Below are positions 11,286 through 22,300 of a stretch of DNA of 64,000 nucleotides, piece by piece. Within the stretch, counting starts at the first letter, position 1, and every line of letters starts with the position of its first letter. The stretch covers positions 6,334,734-6,398,733 of the forward strand of contig CP136061.1 in NCBI GenBank assembly GCA_032622095.1, given 5' to 3'. Source of the DNA: Siphonodentalium dalli. Taxonomy: Eukaryota > Mollusca > Scaphopoda > Gadilida > Siphonodentaliidae. The position numbers and the translations under genes were made by a program. The notes below the pieces were generated by a model. The model ran no database searches and had not been told where the DNA came from. It worked only from the letters and a program-made list of their open reading frames with translations.

Positions 11286-12210
11286 AGGGCTGGAATTTTG
11301 TAGGCAGGCTGCCCGCGGCCTACAGCCCATGCAAAATTATTTTAGGCGGGCAATTGATAGCCCGCCTAACTTCTAAGTTTGACTGGCAAAGTCGCGAAGT
11401 TTTTCAGAACAAAACTTCAAAGGTCGACACCGCCGACGAAACACCAAAGAGACTGTCGGTTTAATCGAAGTTCCATCGCTGAAACAAAGACTAATTCGTG
11501 TTTATTGTCAACGGAGGACCACGTGCTATCCCGCACATCACTGTTATGTGTTGAAGTATCACTTTGAACGCCATTTTGTTCTGGAGTTGTAATTTTTAAC
11601 ACCATTCTTGAAATTTTGCGAGACCTCAATGGAATCGAAAGTTGTTTATTCACGTAAACTTTAAACAAATAAAAAAATTATTTGTAAATGAAATCAATAA
11701 ATTTTATAACTAGAAAGTCAATGTTTTCCGCAGGAATACTTTGTCAATTTTTATAACACTTAGTTGATTCAGTGTTGTACGGGTCAATATTAAACAATTT
11801 CTGAAGAATTTGTTATTGAATTTAGAAAATGCAAAATGAGTTAAATTTCGTGGAATTTCCGCAGACAATATTAATACAAATGTATAACAATCTGACGGGA
11901 AAATTGGGACAAATCTTCCGAATAAATTATTTTCATTCAACAGGTCTGGTATGCTGTTTAATATAATTTATATATTTTTTGGTTGAGGAGGCTTACTAGC
12001 GTGATCACCTGATCACAAGATACTAGGATATCTGTTACCTAATATGGTTTAGCCTTCCACTCGAATGATATCAGTGTGTCATATTCAAAGCACACAATAT
12101 ATTATTCCTATTGTCTCGGCATTGCCTGTTTCAATTATGAATGAGCTTTATTCTTATCAATGGGGAGTTGGGATAGGTACTATTGTACACTCCCACTCAG
12201 TTATAAAAGT
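11286..12210. other. Giant element interior, no recognised gene
   Basis: A somewhat GC-richer patch (about 11290-11560, with GCCCGCGGCC and GGCGGGC) gives way to AT-rich DNA. Overlapping short open frames on both strands near 11252-11668 resemble nothing known to me. The patch could be promoter or leader sequence of the element. Confidence 0.4.
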
Positions 12211-12625
12211 ATACATATGAATAGTCTGGAGGGGTGTTCATGAAACCAACAGGAAACGACATGAATACAGAGTCTATAAATCAATCGCATCAAACTAGAC
12301 AAATAGCCATTTTGCACCAGCGTTGCTGAAGACAAATCTGAAACTATGGGTTCCAATAATGCTCCAGACCAAGTTTGAAAGAAATACACCCTGTGGTTCT
12401 TGCTAAGATTTTTTAAAGTTGCACCAAATTAGTCCTCTTTTGCCCATAATTAACATATTGACCTAATTTTAACAAACATGAATACCAGTCATCCAATTAG
12501 CAAGGCACTTGCACACCAAATTTGAGCAAAATCGGCCAAGTGGTTTTGTAGAAGAAGTCGTTTAAAGAATTGTTGACAGACTAACGCATGAAGAGTGACG
12601 ATCATAGATCCCCTCGATACTTTGT
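12211..12625 (-). repeat. Fragment of the AGCTCACCTGA-type repeat, minus orientation
   Basis: It contains AAACTATGGGTTCCAATAAT, CTCCAGACCAAGTTTGAAAG, TTGAGCAAAATCGGCC and TTGACAGACTAACGCATGA, the complement of modules at 33250-34080 and 39770-40265. Confidence 0.7.
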
Positions 12626-12783
12626 AGACGTATCAGGCTAGGTGATCTAAAAATTATGTTTAAAATTCTTGACGAAATGAACACAAAATCATTCAAATTT
12701 TTTATTTGCATATCTTTTATGCAAATTTTGTTCTCATGCCTTAACTCTTTCATGATGGGAGCTGTGCTGGTGCAGCATTATAA

Positions 12784-12933
12784 CCCTGTGCCAGTGCATT
12801 CTCTTATATATAAGAGAATGCACTGGCTTACAAGATCAAGGTAAATATTGTTAGGCCAATTGATGGAATCTCTTTTATATGCGAGGCGCCCTATGGGCGA
12901 CTCGAATATATAAGAGAATGCATTGGCACAGGG
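12784..12933. mobile_element. CCCTGTGCC double-hairpin element
   Basis: It begins CCCTGTGCCAGTGCATTCTC and ends GAGAATGCATTGGCACAGGG, with a short hairpin at each end. It is the stand-alone form of the module found inside the TTAA MITEs. Confidence 0.8.
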
Positions 12934-13089
12934 TTTTTCGACTCTCCATGACCATTTATGTTAGGAAGAATAAAATATAAAAAATAAAATTTGCCCTCCC
13001 ACCCCAGTTTTCTGAAAAAGTTGGATGTAAATCTAGCAATTTATTCTTATTGGCCTTATGAGGAATATACACACCCGAGGATGAAATTG

Positions 13090-13196
13090 AATCAATATTA
13101 CATGGTTACGAAATGAGATTTGACAAATGTTGTGTGAACCTGAATCGTGTGAACGCCATTTGTCGAAGTTCACTTCGCAACCATGTAATAACATTG
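13090..13196. repeat. Short inverted repeat
   Basis: TATTACATGGTTACGAAATG... is mirrored by ...TTCGCAACCATGTAATA, with arms of about 40 bp. Confidence 0.6.
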
Positions 13197-13445
13197 AGAA
13201 CGACAATCATTTGTTAACTATTGCCAGGAAGTGCAAATCAACAAGGGAGTGGGTTTAAGTTCTATGCATGCGTAACATGTATATACATGTGGAGGAGCGT
13301 AGACAATTGCATGATGGTCTCCAGGAAATAAACATAAAACGGTAGGTTTATAATTGCATTCATAGGCATGTCAGCACAAATATTTGAATGCAAAATCTTG
13401 AAAAATGATCGTATAATTATTTCTTCGAAAAATATTGATATTGTA

Positions 13446-13925
13446 ATTTTAATTCACACACAGGAATTGATTTATCTTAAATATTTTAATAAATTTAATA
13501 AAATCACTCCATCGGTCGTTGAGTTATAGACCCCTGAACCAGATATACCCTTCTGGATGAATTGCCACCCACACATGACAGATAAAGTCGCTGCAAAAAA
13601 AGAAAATCCCTCCAATAAAAAAAAAGTGATTACAGATTCGGAACTGACTTATGTCAGCTTCAGCATGACACATGCATGATGCATCGTGAAAAAAGGCACA
13701 CTAGATCTAAAATTATAAGCCATCGACTGCACATACCCCAGTACCGTAACAAATGCGGTCTGCCATTTATCAGTGAGTGCTACATCCTTACCTGTGCCGT
13801 CATGTTTGGTAGGAAAATTATCCACGCAGGTATTTCTGGTTCGGGGTCTATAACTCTGATAGACTGATTTTAATAAATTTGGTATCAAATTAAATCAATT
13901 CCTGCAATAAGATATCAATTTTCAT
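13446..13925. repeat. 480-bp foldback element
   Basis: Left arm ACACAGGAATTGATTTATC...AGTTATAGACCCCTGAACCA. Right arm GGTTCGGGGTCTATAACTCT...AAATCAATTCCTGC. The arms are about 90 bp, diverged. Open frames on both strands at 13649-13888 are shadows of the element. Confidence 0.65.
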
Positions 13926-13996
13926 GACGTGGTGAAAAACGGCAGCACCAACCGCTAGCTAGTTCCCTATATATAATATATACTATTCCACATGTA

Positions 13997-14370
13997 CCCC
14001 GCTGGACAAAACAAGTGTCCATTGGCACCGTGTTGTATTTGCCGTTCGGCTGCGGTGTCAGAGTTTGTAACTGCAGTTGAACACTGCGGCCGAACGGCAA
14101 GTACACTGCGGCCAAACGACAAATTCACTGCGGCCGAAAGGCAACTACCCTCACGGTCGAATGGCATGTACACCGTGGTTAGATTTCTGGTTTGTATTGT
14201 ATTTTTTCAGTTTGATGAAAGTACACCGTGGCAAATACACCATGCTGAATGGCAATTACACCGCGGCCCAACTGTAGTTAGCCGGTGGAGCCGCGTGTAG
14301 TTGCATGTCGGCCGCGGTGGCAATGCTAACCGCACCGCAGTTAAGTGGACACTTGTTTTGTCCAGCAGGG
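13997..14370. mobile_element. TA-flanked foldback MITE with GC-rich internal repeats
   Basis: The ends CCCCGCTGGACAAAACAAGT and near reverse complement (ACTTGTTTTGTCCAGCAGGG) are flanked by TA at 13995-13996 and 14371-14372. The interior holds several ~24-bp units around CACTGCGGCCGAACGGCAAG. The GC content is well above the surroundings. The open frames here are repeat-encoded and not credible genes. Confidence 0.8.
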
Positions 14371-14372
14371 TA

Positions 14373-15520
14373 TATACCCATATTAAGTGTTCGTAAACCC
14401 ATTTCCGCATAGGGTTGCAAAGTTTTTGCATAAAATATTCGCCCTGAGATTTATATGGACGCAATATATAGACATACCATTTTGTTTATTTCCTGCGACC
14501 ATCTATTCTACACTCCTGATTAGATCACACACAGTATCCGACAATGTTCATGTGATAAATGTGTTTACCATTGGCATCTAATTGTAATATAATGTAGAAC
14601 ATTGTAACAACTGTGAATAAACTTTATTTTAACAAGGAATCAAACGAAACAGCGAACATGCTCATTATTTGAGAAGATAAAACTAACAGAACATGAATTG
14701 GGATTTTCATGCCAACTCAAACATACAAGATGGATTATGCGCAATTGCGTATTTATCATGAAAGGCAAATAAAAGCTTTGATTGAATAGATAATTAAATA
14801 GTAAGGACAGAGTATATATACATAGTTGCATAAAAAAACCCAAATATGTATTTCTCTGGATATACTTAGTCGTCAGTCATTCCATATACCAAAAGAAAGG
14901 GCATTGTCTAAGGAACATTGTGCCAAAAAATGTAGTTGTTTGAACCATGCAAAGGAAAAGAAATCATTCCTGAAATCTGACCACAGACGGTCATCGGGAC
15001 GACAAAGTCATTTTTTTCATATGGTCAATAATGTTATTTTACGGGTTTGTCATTAACATTGACACCATATAGACTTGAAATTTTGACCTTTGGAACCAAT
15101 CCTATGTGAAGAGCTTGTGGTACACTTTATGAAGAAACTTCAAATAGTATGTGAACAATAAATGCATAAGATAGTTCTGAAATTTCTGTATATTATGAGC
15201 TGAGACTTGGAAAATATTGTTTTTGTTCCAGTTTATCAATTTTGATATGTTATGAAAGGGTTTTCATGCAAATATTTGGTCCACCAAATTATTGGGCTGT
15301 GTATGTCTTTCATTGATCTCGGACCTCTTTTTATATGAGAGTAGATGACTAGCTAGTAATACTGTGTTCACTGGGGCTGCTAAATCATCAGGTTGACTAT
15401 GGGGAAACTGTGACCCAGTTCATGGTCTAATGTCATGTCGCATGTCATTTCTGGGTTGGTGGGTGAAGCATTGGGCCAGGCATAATTGTGTATTCTGTAA
15501 ATAAACTAGAGCTGACAGGG
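14373..15520. other. Giant element interior, no recognised gene
   Basis: AT-rich, with only short open frames (14640-15056) without recognisable domains. Confidence 0.5.
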
Positions 15521-15524
15521 CGGC

Positions 15525-16235
15525 TGGGACGCTCACCTGACCACAGGACCCCTGGTGCGACAACACTACCATAAGTATATACATGTACCTTAATACAAGG
15601 TTTATACATGTATCTATCGGACCTATATTGAGCATAGACTCACTTGCAATCTAATTTCATCAATATCCTCTGTACATAAGATAATGTCACATCCCCAGTT
15701 CTTTTGACCATATTCACACCTTTAATTTGGTGTATCTAGATCTCTTGCATCGATACGTGTACGATCACCAAAGATATATCTGAATGTGTGCACACTTTCA
15801 AATCCAGACAAACCCTTGAACAGATTCCCATCAAATATAGCATACTAGTAGTACTACTGCAGAATTCCACTTGTCACAATAATTCACAATGGATGGTCCT
15901 GTCTGTGTGACCTCAGCAGAGTAAATTCTGCAGTGCTACTGTGCTATATTTGATGGGAATCTGTTCAGGGGTTTGTCTGATTTTGAAAGTGTGCACATAT
16001 TCATAAATATCTTTGGCGATCTTCCACGTATCGATGTGGGAGATACACCAAATTAAAGGTGCGAATATGGTCTAAAGAACTTGGTATGCGGCATTATATT
16101 ATACACAGGGGATATTGATGAATTTTTATCGCAAGCGAATCTATGCTCAATATAGGTCGGATAGATATAAACCTTGTATTAAGGTATATACTCATGGTAG
16201 TCGCCTGTGCACCTGACATGGTGTAGTGCCTTAAG
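15525..16235. mobile_element. 710-bp foldback element
   Basis: Left arm about 15560-15850 (ATACAAGGTTTATACATGTA, CCTATATTGAGCATAGACTC, AGATTCCCATCAAATATAGC) is mirrored by about 15935-16200 (GCTATATTTGATGGGAATCT, TATGCTCAATATAGG, AACCTTGTAT). The outer edges carry GGGACGCTCACCTGA and GTGCACCTGACATGGTGTAG, motifs shared with 34520-34560 and 40745-40790. Confidence 0.75.
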
Positions 16236-16424
16236 CTTCATATTTCTATCATTGCATGCGATGCTAATTTGTTGAGCATGATTAACCCAGTCATACATAA
16301 ATAAATTATAGACTATAAGATAAACTGTTATATATGATGAATTTGTGATCACAAACAGTATTTGAACCCAATTGCCAGCGCCTAATTAACCAATCGAGCC
16401 TATTTCAACACGGATGCCCTATCA

Positions 16425-16575
16425 CCAAAAGTATATAGACACAAAGTTTTTGAGCAAAATCGGCCAAGGGGTTTTGGAGAAGTCATTTGAAGAAATTGTT
16501 GACAGACTAACGCATGATGAGTGACGACTATAGCTCACCTTGATACTTTGTATCAAGTGAGCTAAAAAGTGTTTT
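16425..16575 (-). repeat. Fragment of the AGCTCACCTGA-type repeat
   Basis: TTGAGCAAAATCGGCCAAGG, GACAGACTAACGCATGATGA and CACCTTGATACTTTGTATCA are the complement of the start of 33250-33400. Confidence 0.65.
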
Positions 16576-16649
16576 ACAACTTGGGTCTTCAAAAGTATTT
16601 ATATTTCGGGTCTCAGCTCATAACATACATAACTTTCAGAACACACTTA

Positions 16650-17938
16650 CACTGGGGGGAAACTATTTCACCAGAATCGATTCTATCGCCCTTCCGGTTG
16701 CGTCTCTATCGAATTAAGTTCCGACTCTTTCGCGATTTCTAAAACATGTTTTCAAAGTTTTGACCGTTGTTTATAGACTGAATGTCAAAACAGAATGTTT
16801 TCTCCAATAACAATCGACAGATTATGTCTTTATACGTGTTTATTGATGACAGTAAAGCAAAATCGGCTGCATGTTGTGCACAGTCACAGACGTAGTGCGT
16901 TTGGGTGCATTTCCCATGAAAATTAAGCAGCACTTTGATGCTCAGATTATCGGCCTTGTCTACTTTAAATTGGACTGAAACTTGTCAAGTTTTATGGTTG
17001 AACATTAGATAATTATAATACAATACCTCCCGACGGTTCCTCGCCATACAATTCCTTCAAATTAGTGCCTAAAAAAGCAACAAAAGGTTCCGATTCTATT
17101 GTGATGTTTATGTTCACGATCGGTTCTTTCGTTCCTGTTTACAGTACATTCATACTCGATCAGATTATTTGATTGTACATCTATAGTTGCCCAATGACAA
17201 TCCATGATAATATATGGTTTAAAATTGTAGCCATAGTAAATCAATAGATGAGTTTTAGTGGTCCCAAACGATCATAGGTCAGATATTAAAGATGTTCGAC
17301 GGATAATCTTTAATATCCAACCTATGATGCTTTGCGACTACTGAACAACTCATATTGGTGTTGCTGTGACTATAGTTTAAACCATATATGGTAATATGGC
17401 AACTAGAAACACAAATGAACTCTCTGGTCGAATATAATATTGCATTAAACGGGGGGCGAAAGAACCGATCGTGAACATAAAAATCACATTAGAACCGGAA
17501 CATTGCGTTGCTTCTTTTGGTGGATTAATTTGAGGGTCTTTTACTGTGAGGAGCCATCGAGAGCTGTGCTGTAATCGTGTCCTGGTGTTCGATCATACAA
17601 GAAGACATATTTCAGTCTAATTAACAGGTAAAAAGGCCGATAAAAGGAGCATCAAAATGCTGCTTAATTTACAAAGGAAATGCACACAAACACATTACTC
17701 TTCTAAGTGTGCAAAAAATAGCCGACTTCGCATTATTATCACCAATAATTACGCACAAAGACACAATCAAGCGATAGTTTTTGTAAAATACGTTCTGTTT
17801 TAACATTTAGTGTATAAATGGAGGTCAAAACTTTGAAAACATTTGTTTCAAGTCGCGAAAGAGACGGGACTTAATTCGATAGAGACGGAACCCGATAGGC
17901 GATAGAATCGATTCTTGTGAAACAGTTTCCCCCCAGTG
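16650..17938. mobile_element. 1,289-bp full-length foldback element, ACTTA duplications
   Basis: The ends CACTGGGGGGAAACT... and reverse complement are flanked by ACTTA at 16645-16649 and 17939-17943. The two halves mirror each other along most of the length. Examples are AAAACATGTTTTCAAAG versus CTTTGAAAACATTTG, and the centre near 17270-17310 where TTTAATATC meets GATATTAAAG. Open frames at 16739-16933 and 17062-17244 are arm-encoded. The 5-bp duplication and CACTG start do not settle the superfamily. Confidence 0.85.
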
Positions 17939-17943
17939 ACTTA

Positions 17944-18851
17944 GCTATTTAAAGTTTCATCAAAAAGTGTACCAAAAGTGTTTAACATAAGATAATTTCC
18001 AAACATCACATTTTTTTAAATAAACATCTTGAAATTTGTGGAGTCAGTTTTAAATACACATCTTTGTGGAGACAAACGGTGACCCACAAAGAACATTACT
18101 GACCAAATAGAAGAATTGTATGTCTTAATTCCTCAAAAATGAGATTTTAGAAATGTCTAAGAGTGGTCGCAGGGCTAAACTTTACAAATATGGTGAGTTG
18201 GTTTGAGATTATTCACAAAATGTGTATGTCTTTGTGTCCCTTCAATAAACATATATAAATGTATTCACAAAATAGCATCAGTGGACAATATCGTAAGCAA
18301 GTAAAATTTAGATAAAATTCAATTAAAATATGAAGACCATAAAATTAAGGTTCCACTCACATACAATACTGATTTCAAGGGCTATACATATGTACAGTTC
18401 ATTACCCACTGTTTTTGAGTAGGTACCAAGAATTATCCCATGATTGGCTACAAGGAAAGAAATATAAGATTTTCAGACGCGATTGATAATCTAGATTTTC
18501 TTGTAGGAACGAATGAGATAATTAATCATGGTATTCAAAAACAGTAGGTTTTCTTTTTATTATATGATTTATTGCTCGAATTTCATTGAATTGAAATCTT
18601 GATATTAATTTATTGTCTTCCAAATAATCGTGGGATATTAATACTGTATCAAATCATAAGTTCATTTACCAGCATGTCTGAGCTAGGAAAAGCATGCAAT
18701 ACAAATACAGTTGAATTTCATGACTTCACCTATGAAGCTACTAGTATTAAACTTTAAAAAAAATAAAAATAAAAACATTTCATAATATAAAAAGTTGGGG
18801 GGGGGGGGGGGGCTTAAAAATTGTCCCAAATGTGTACTCTACATATTAATA
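17944..18851. other. Giant element interior, no recognised gene
   Basis: AT-rich. It contains a G homopolymer of about 18 bases near 18797-18813. Confidence 0.5.
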
Positions 18852-19193
18852 CAATTGCTTCTGACTAGTCCCCCTTCAATTTTTTTTATTTTTTTTTTTA
18901 TTTTTTCATTTGTTTATTTAATTTGTTTAGTGCCCCTTTAAATTTTCTTGTGTTCCTAGACTGAACTGGAAGCACTCATTTTTTTTAAAGTTTTTCAAAT
19001 ATGCGACATGCATGTCTTCACTTCAACCTTCGATAATGGATATCTCTGAATATCAAATAATACCGCAATAAACGTTGAGAAAATGGGTGCTTTCAGTTCT
19101 GATTAGGAAACAAGAAAATATAAGGGGGCACTAAAAAAAATGAACAAATGAAAAAAATAAAATAATTCAAGGGGAGACTAGTCAGAAGCAATT
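18852..19193. mobile_element. MITE with ATTGCTTCTGACTAGTC ends
   Basis: AATTGCTTCTGACTAGTCCC at the left is mirrored by GGGGAGACTAGTCAGAAGCA at the right. Both sides also carry the complementary AGTGCCCC / GGGGGCACT and GTTCCTAG / CTGATTAGGAAAC stretches. A diverged half copy is at 32775-32960. Confidence 0.75.
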
Positions 19194-20343
19194 CGGATTA
19201 TCTACCTATAAATATGTTAATTCAGCCAATTATAGTGGTCGTGTGTGAATCTATATTTAGAATGCCCTTGAAAGTGGTAAAATATACAGCAGTGGAACAT
19301 TTAATCTTCATAAAACAAAACAAATTCACTCATTCTTTGAGTAGGAACACAAGATTTGGCACGCTACGATTCATTTCCGGTGACAAACAAGTTTTTCCTC
19401 GTGTTTAGGCCTTTAAATGCAGTTTCGGTGACAAATTAGGATTCATATCATTATATTAATACACTGTAGAATAACGGTTTAAAAGATAGGCGATACTTCA
19501 TTTCGGAAAAAGAACTGTCGCGTATCTTTCAAATGGCTTTTCTACTTATTTTATTCAATGTACTGTCTTGATTTGGATGGATATCAGTAACACGAGACAC
19601 ACTCTGGATGGAGGGACAGCTTCTGGACAGACAGACCCCGGGACATACAACGACTCATCGCGAACGACATTACATGTATGTGTACCAGTGATGTGGATAA
19701 AAATGAAGAAAAAAATCGGAAGAATTTTTTTAAAACAATAAAATGGAATTCGGCGCCAGGTTTGGAGTAGGGGCGGGCCGCAGGCGGGTTACCCTAAACA
19801 CAGGTATATTTTATTTGGCCTGATGTGAATGCCAATTTGAATTTGTAACGGAAACTGCGTTTAAATGCCTAATCACGAAGAAAAAACTTGTTTGTCACTG
19901 GAAACGAATCGTCTTGTTTATCAGAACGCCACCAGGTCCTATCAACACGTCACATGTAATTGTAACTAGAGAACATTTTGTCGCCTGGGCCGGATATCAT
20001 ACATGATGTAGGCTGCAATTAAAGATCACGTATTTCACTTATCCACAAATAACACTTACCAATTTAATAAATATTTGCCGAAATATTTTGCGCCTTAAAT
20101 CAACGACGGACTGTGACGGACACCTTGAACAAAACAGAGAACTCAAAGCGAAGCACACATCAAGGGCCTGGTAGCGACGTATCAGATCTCCAAAAATGAG
20201 CATTTTCCAAGGGTCTAAGGGCTAAACCTCCCTCAAATCATAATATTCACCCTAACACCCAACATTTTAATTTGAGAGAGCTTTAACAGCAAGGGACTTG
20301 AAACTTGCTCATTTTTGTAATCCAAATTCATGGCCACCTACAT
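19194..20343. other. Downstream flank of the minus-strand gene; diverged inverted repeat
   Basis: Segments at about 19345-19440 (GGCACGCTACGATTCATTTC, CGGTGACAAACAAG) and 19840-19925 (CTTGTTTGTCACTGGAAACG) are inverted copies about 500 bp apart. A GC-rich run (GGCGGGCCGCAGGCGGG) lies at about 19771-19790. No gene is recognised. Confidence 0.5.
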
Positions 20344-22010
20344 TTACAAAATGTTGGTATTGCTCATATACATATCAAACTTCTGTTTGAATGTTTCATA
20401 AAATTTGCTCTCGTCAAGATCATCATCAAATCGAAGTAGTCCTTCTTCCAGGTTTAGTTTGTAATTCATAACACAGAACTGCTCATCGATGTCGTAGGCC
20501 ATATCCCGCTGGTTAAGCTTCTTCGATTTTGGGTCATTCACAAAAGTTAATTTTTTGCTGACATCGTCTATTTTAGCAATCGCTTTGTTGCAATTGATAA
20601 GGTATTTGATTCCACGGTCATTAACTATTGTTTGGCAAAGATAGAGGTCTCCTGCTGCCCATTCATATATGGCTACACAAACCCTCTCTGAATTTGAAGC
20701 TTTCTGCTTAATTTCCTTCTCTATCATTGAATTAGGCGACTTTTTGTTGTCAATCACATCACTTTGTTTGGCAACGGTTGATGTCTTTATATTAAGCTTC
20801 TGCGTTGTTCTCTCTGAATTTGAAGCTTTCTGCTTAATTTCCTTCTCTATCATTGAATTAGGCGACTTTTTGTTGTCAATCACATCACTTTGTTTGGCAA
20901 CGGTTGATGTCTTTATATTAAGCTTCTGCGTTGTTCTCTCTGAATTTGAAGCCTTCTGCTTAATTTTCTTCTCTATCATTGAATTAGGCAACTTTTTGTT
21001 GTCAATCACATCACTTTGTTTGGCAACGGTTGATTGAACTGATGCCAATTCATCAATTACTTTCTCTGATGTCTTATTAATTATAAGCTTCTGCGTTTTT
21101 TTCTTCTTTTCTTTACCAGTGGCCCTCTTCTTGTTATCAGAGTCAGACTGCTTCTCTGTTTGTCTTATTAATTTATCTTTTTTAGCTAACCTTTCTGTCC
21201 AATATAAAATCCTACCAATGTCTTTGTGCAATCTTGTACCGGTCCCGGTACTACCACATCCTGAAGGTAACTCCATGTCATTTTCATCAATATCATTTGT
21301 CACAACAGATTTAACAACAATTTCAGAAAAGAGATCCGAACTGGATAGAAGGAATATACCAAGTCCAATTTTCACATTCCTTTGTCTATTTAAAAGAACC
21401 ACTTCATCCCCTGCTTGGTAACGCAGACAACTTTCAGAACTTTGGGGCATTTTTTCAATGTTTTTTTTGGTCCCTCGCTTCCCATTTGTACAGTCTTGTG
21501 TGTACTTCCGCCTGTTCTGCAGTTGTTTCCCAAGTCTTTTGAGAACGGTGCCCCTTTTTTTTTTCAGCTGAGGAAGAACATTAAATACTTGTTCGAAAAA
21601 ACGTTCTCGTCTTGAACTTGGTAACGCAGACAACTTTGGGGCATTTTTCCAGATTTTGGCGTTTACTGCAGCATCCTTCAGAACATTGGTAAAGAGCTTC
21701 TGTGCCAGTGTTGGTTTCCCTCTTAGAGGTTTCATCTGCAGTAATTCTTCTTCAGAAAATTCATTATTGACATCGGTACATGTATTAACTTGAGCATCGA
21801 GTGAGGATACATGTAATTCATCATTAAAACTAGTGTCACCATTTACTTGAGTAACTGGACTACTCAAAATATCAGACTCGCCATCTGTATCGGTATTAGT
21901 GTCCTTGCAAAGAAATTTTCTTATCTTATGTCTGTCCCAGAAGTTTTTGAACAAGTCCAATATGTCTGCTTCAGTGAAATTTAAGAGTTGCCATAGTTGG
22001 ACTCCATTTT
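20344..22010 (-). CDS. Giant-element protein 2, last exon (three 42-residue repeats)
   Basis: A 554-codon open frame on the minus strand ending at 20344. On that strand a pyrimidine tract plus CAG at 22013-22011 precedes an in-frame stretch (NGVQLWQLLNFTEADI) joining the TTG at 21960, so the exon most likely starts at 22010 and upstream exons are missing from my call; no in-frame ATG occurs before about residue 75. N-terminal part: acidic, S/T-rich, then a basic region (PQLKKKRGTVLKRLGKQLQN). Middle: GDEVVLLNRQRNVKIGLGIF...LHKDIGRILYWTERL, vaguely like the small domain in plant En/Spm-associated proteins. Then a K/E-rich region with three near-identical 42-residue repeats starting TVAKQSDVIDNKK, and an acidic C-terminus. 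It is the only other substantial protein in the transposon. A TNPA-like DNA-binding partner is my guess; the family is not recognised. Confidence 0.75.
20684..21032 (-). repeat. 126-bp in-frame tandem repeat in giant-element protein 2
   Basis: CAACGGTTG recurs at 20772, 20898 and 21024, exactly 126 bp apart. The two complete units are nearly identical in DNA, and the last is truncated after about 32 codons. Conservation at the DNA level implies recent expansion or conversion. Confidence 0.95.
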
Positions 22011-22300
22011 CTGAAAAGAGTAACGGGAATTAATGAGTGAACTCAATCTGGGCATCATATCTGGCCATACTCAGCCCTCGACAATTTGTTCCCAAATGTT
22101 TTTAACTCCATCTGGGACTATAGAAATAATCTCCTTCCTTTGCCATATTTACAGCAACATGCATGGTCTACATACTGTAGTGGTCATAATGAATACCATA
22201 CATGGATTAAATGAAAGTGTCAATGACACTGTAGCTTATCTCACTTTCATTTTAACAAGCATCAGCTCTGATGATAGTACTATGCAATGGAACTAATGTA

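Noticed and set aside
13992-14300. 102-codon plus-strand protein
   Set aside because: It lies wholly inside a TA-flanked foldback element and its GC-rich internal repeats.
20669-21037. 122-codon plus-strand frame
   Set aside because: It is the antisense shadow of the 126-bp repeats in the minus-strand exon, with hydrophobic low-complexity translation.
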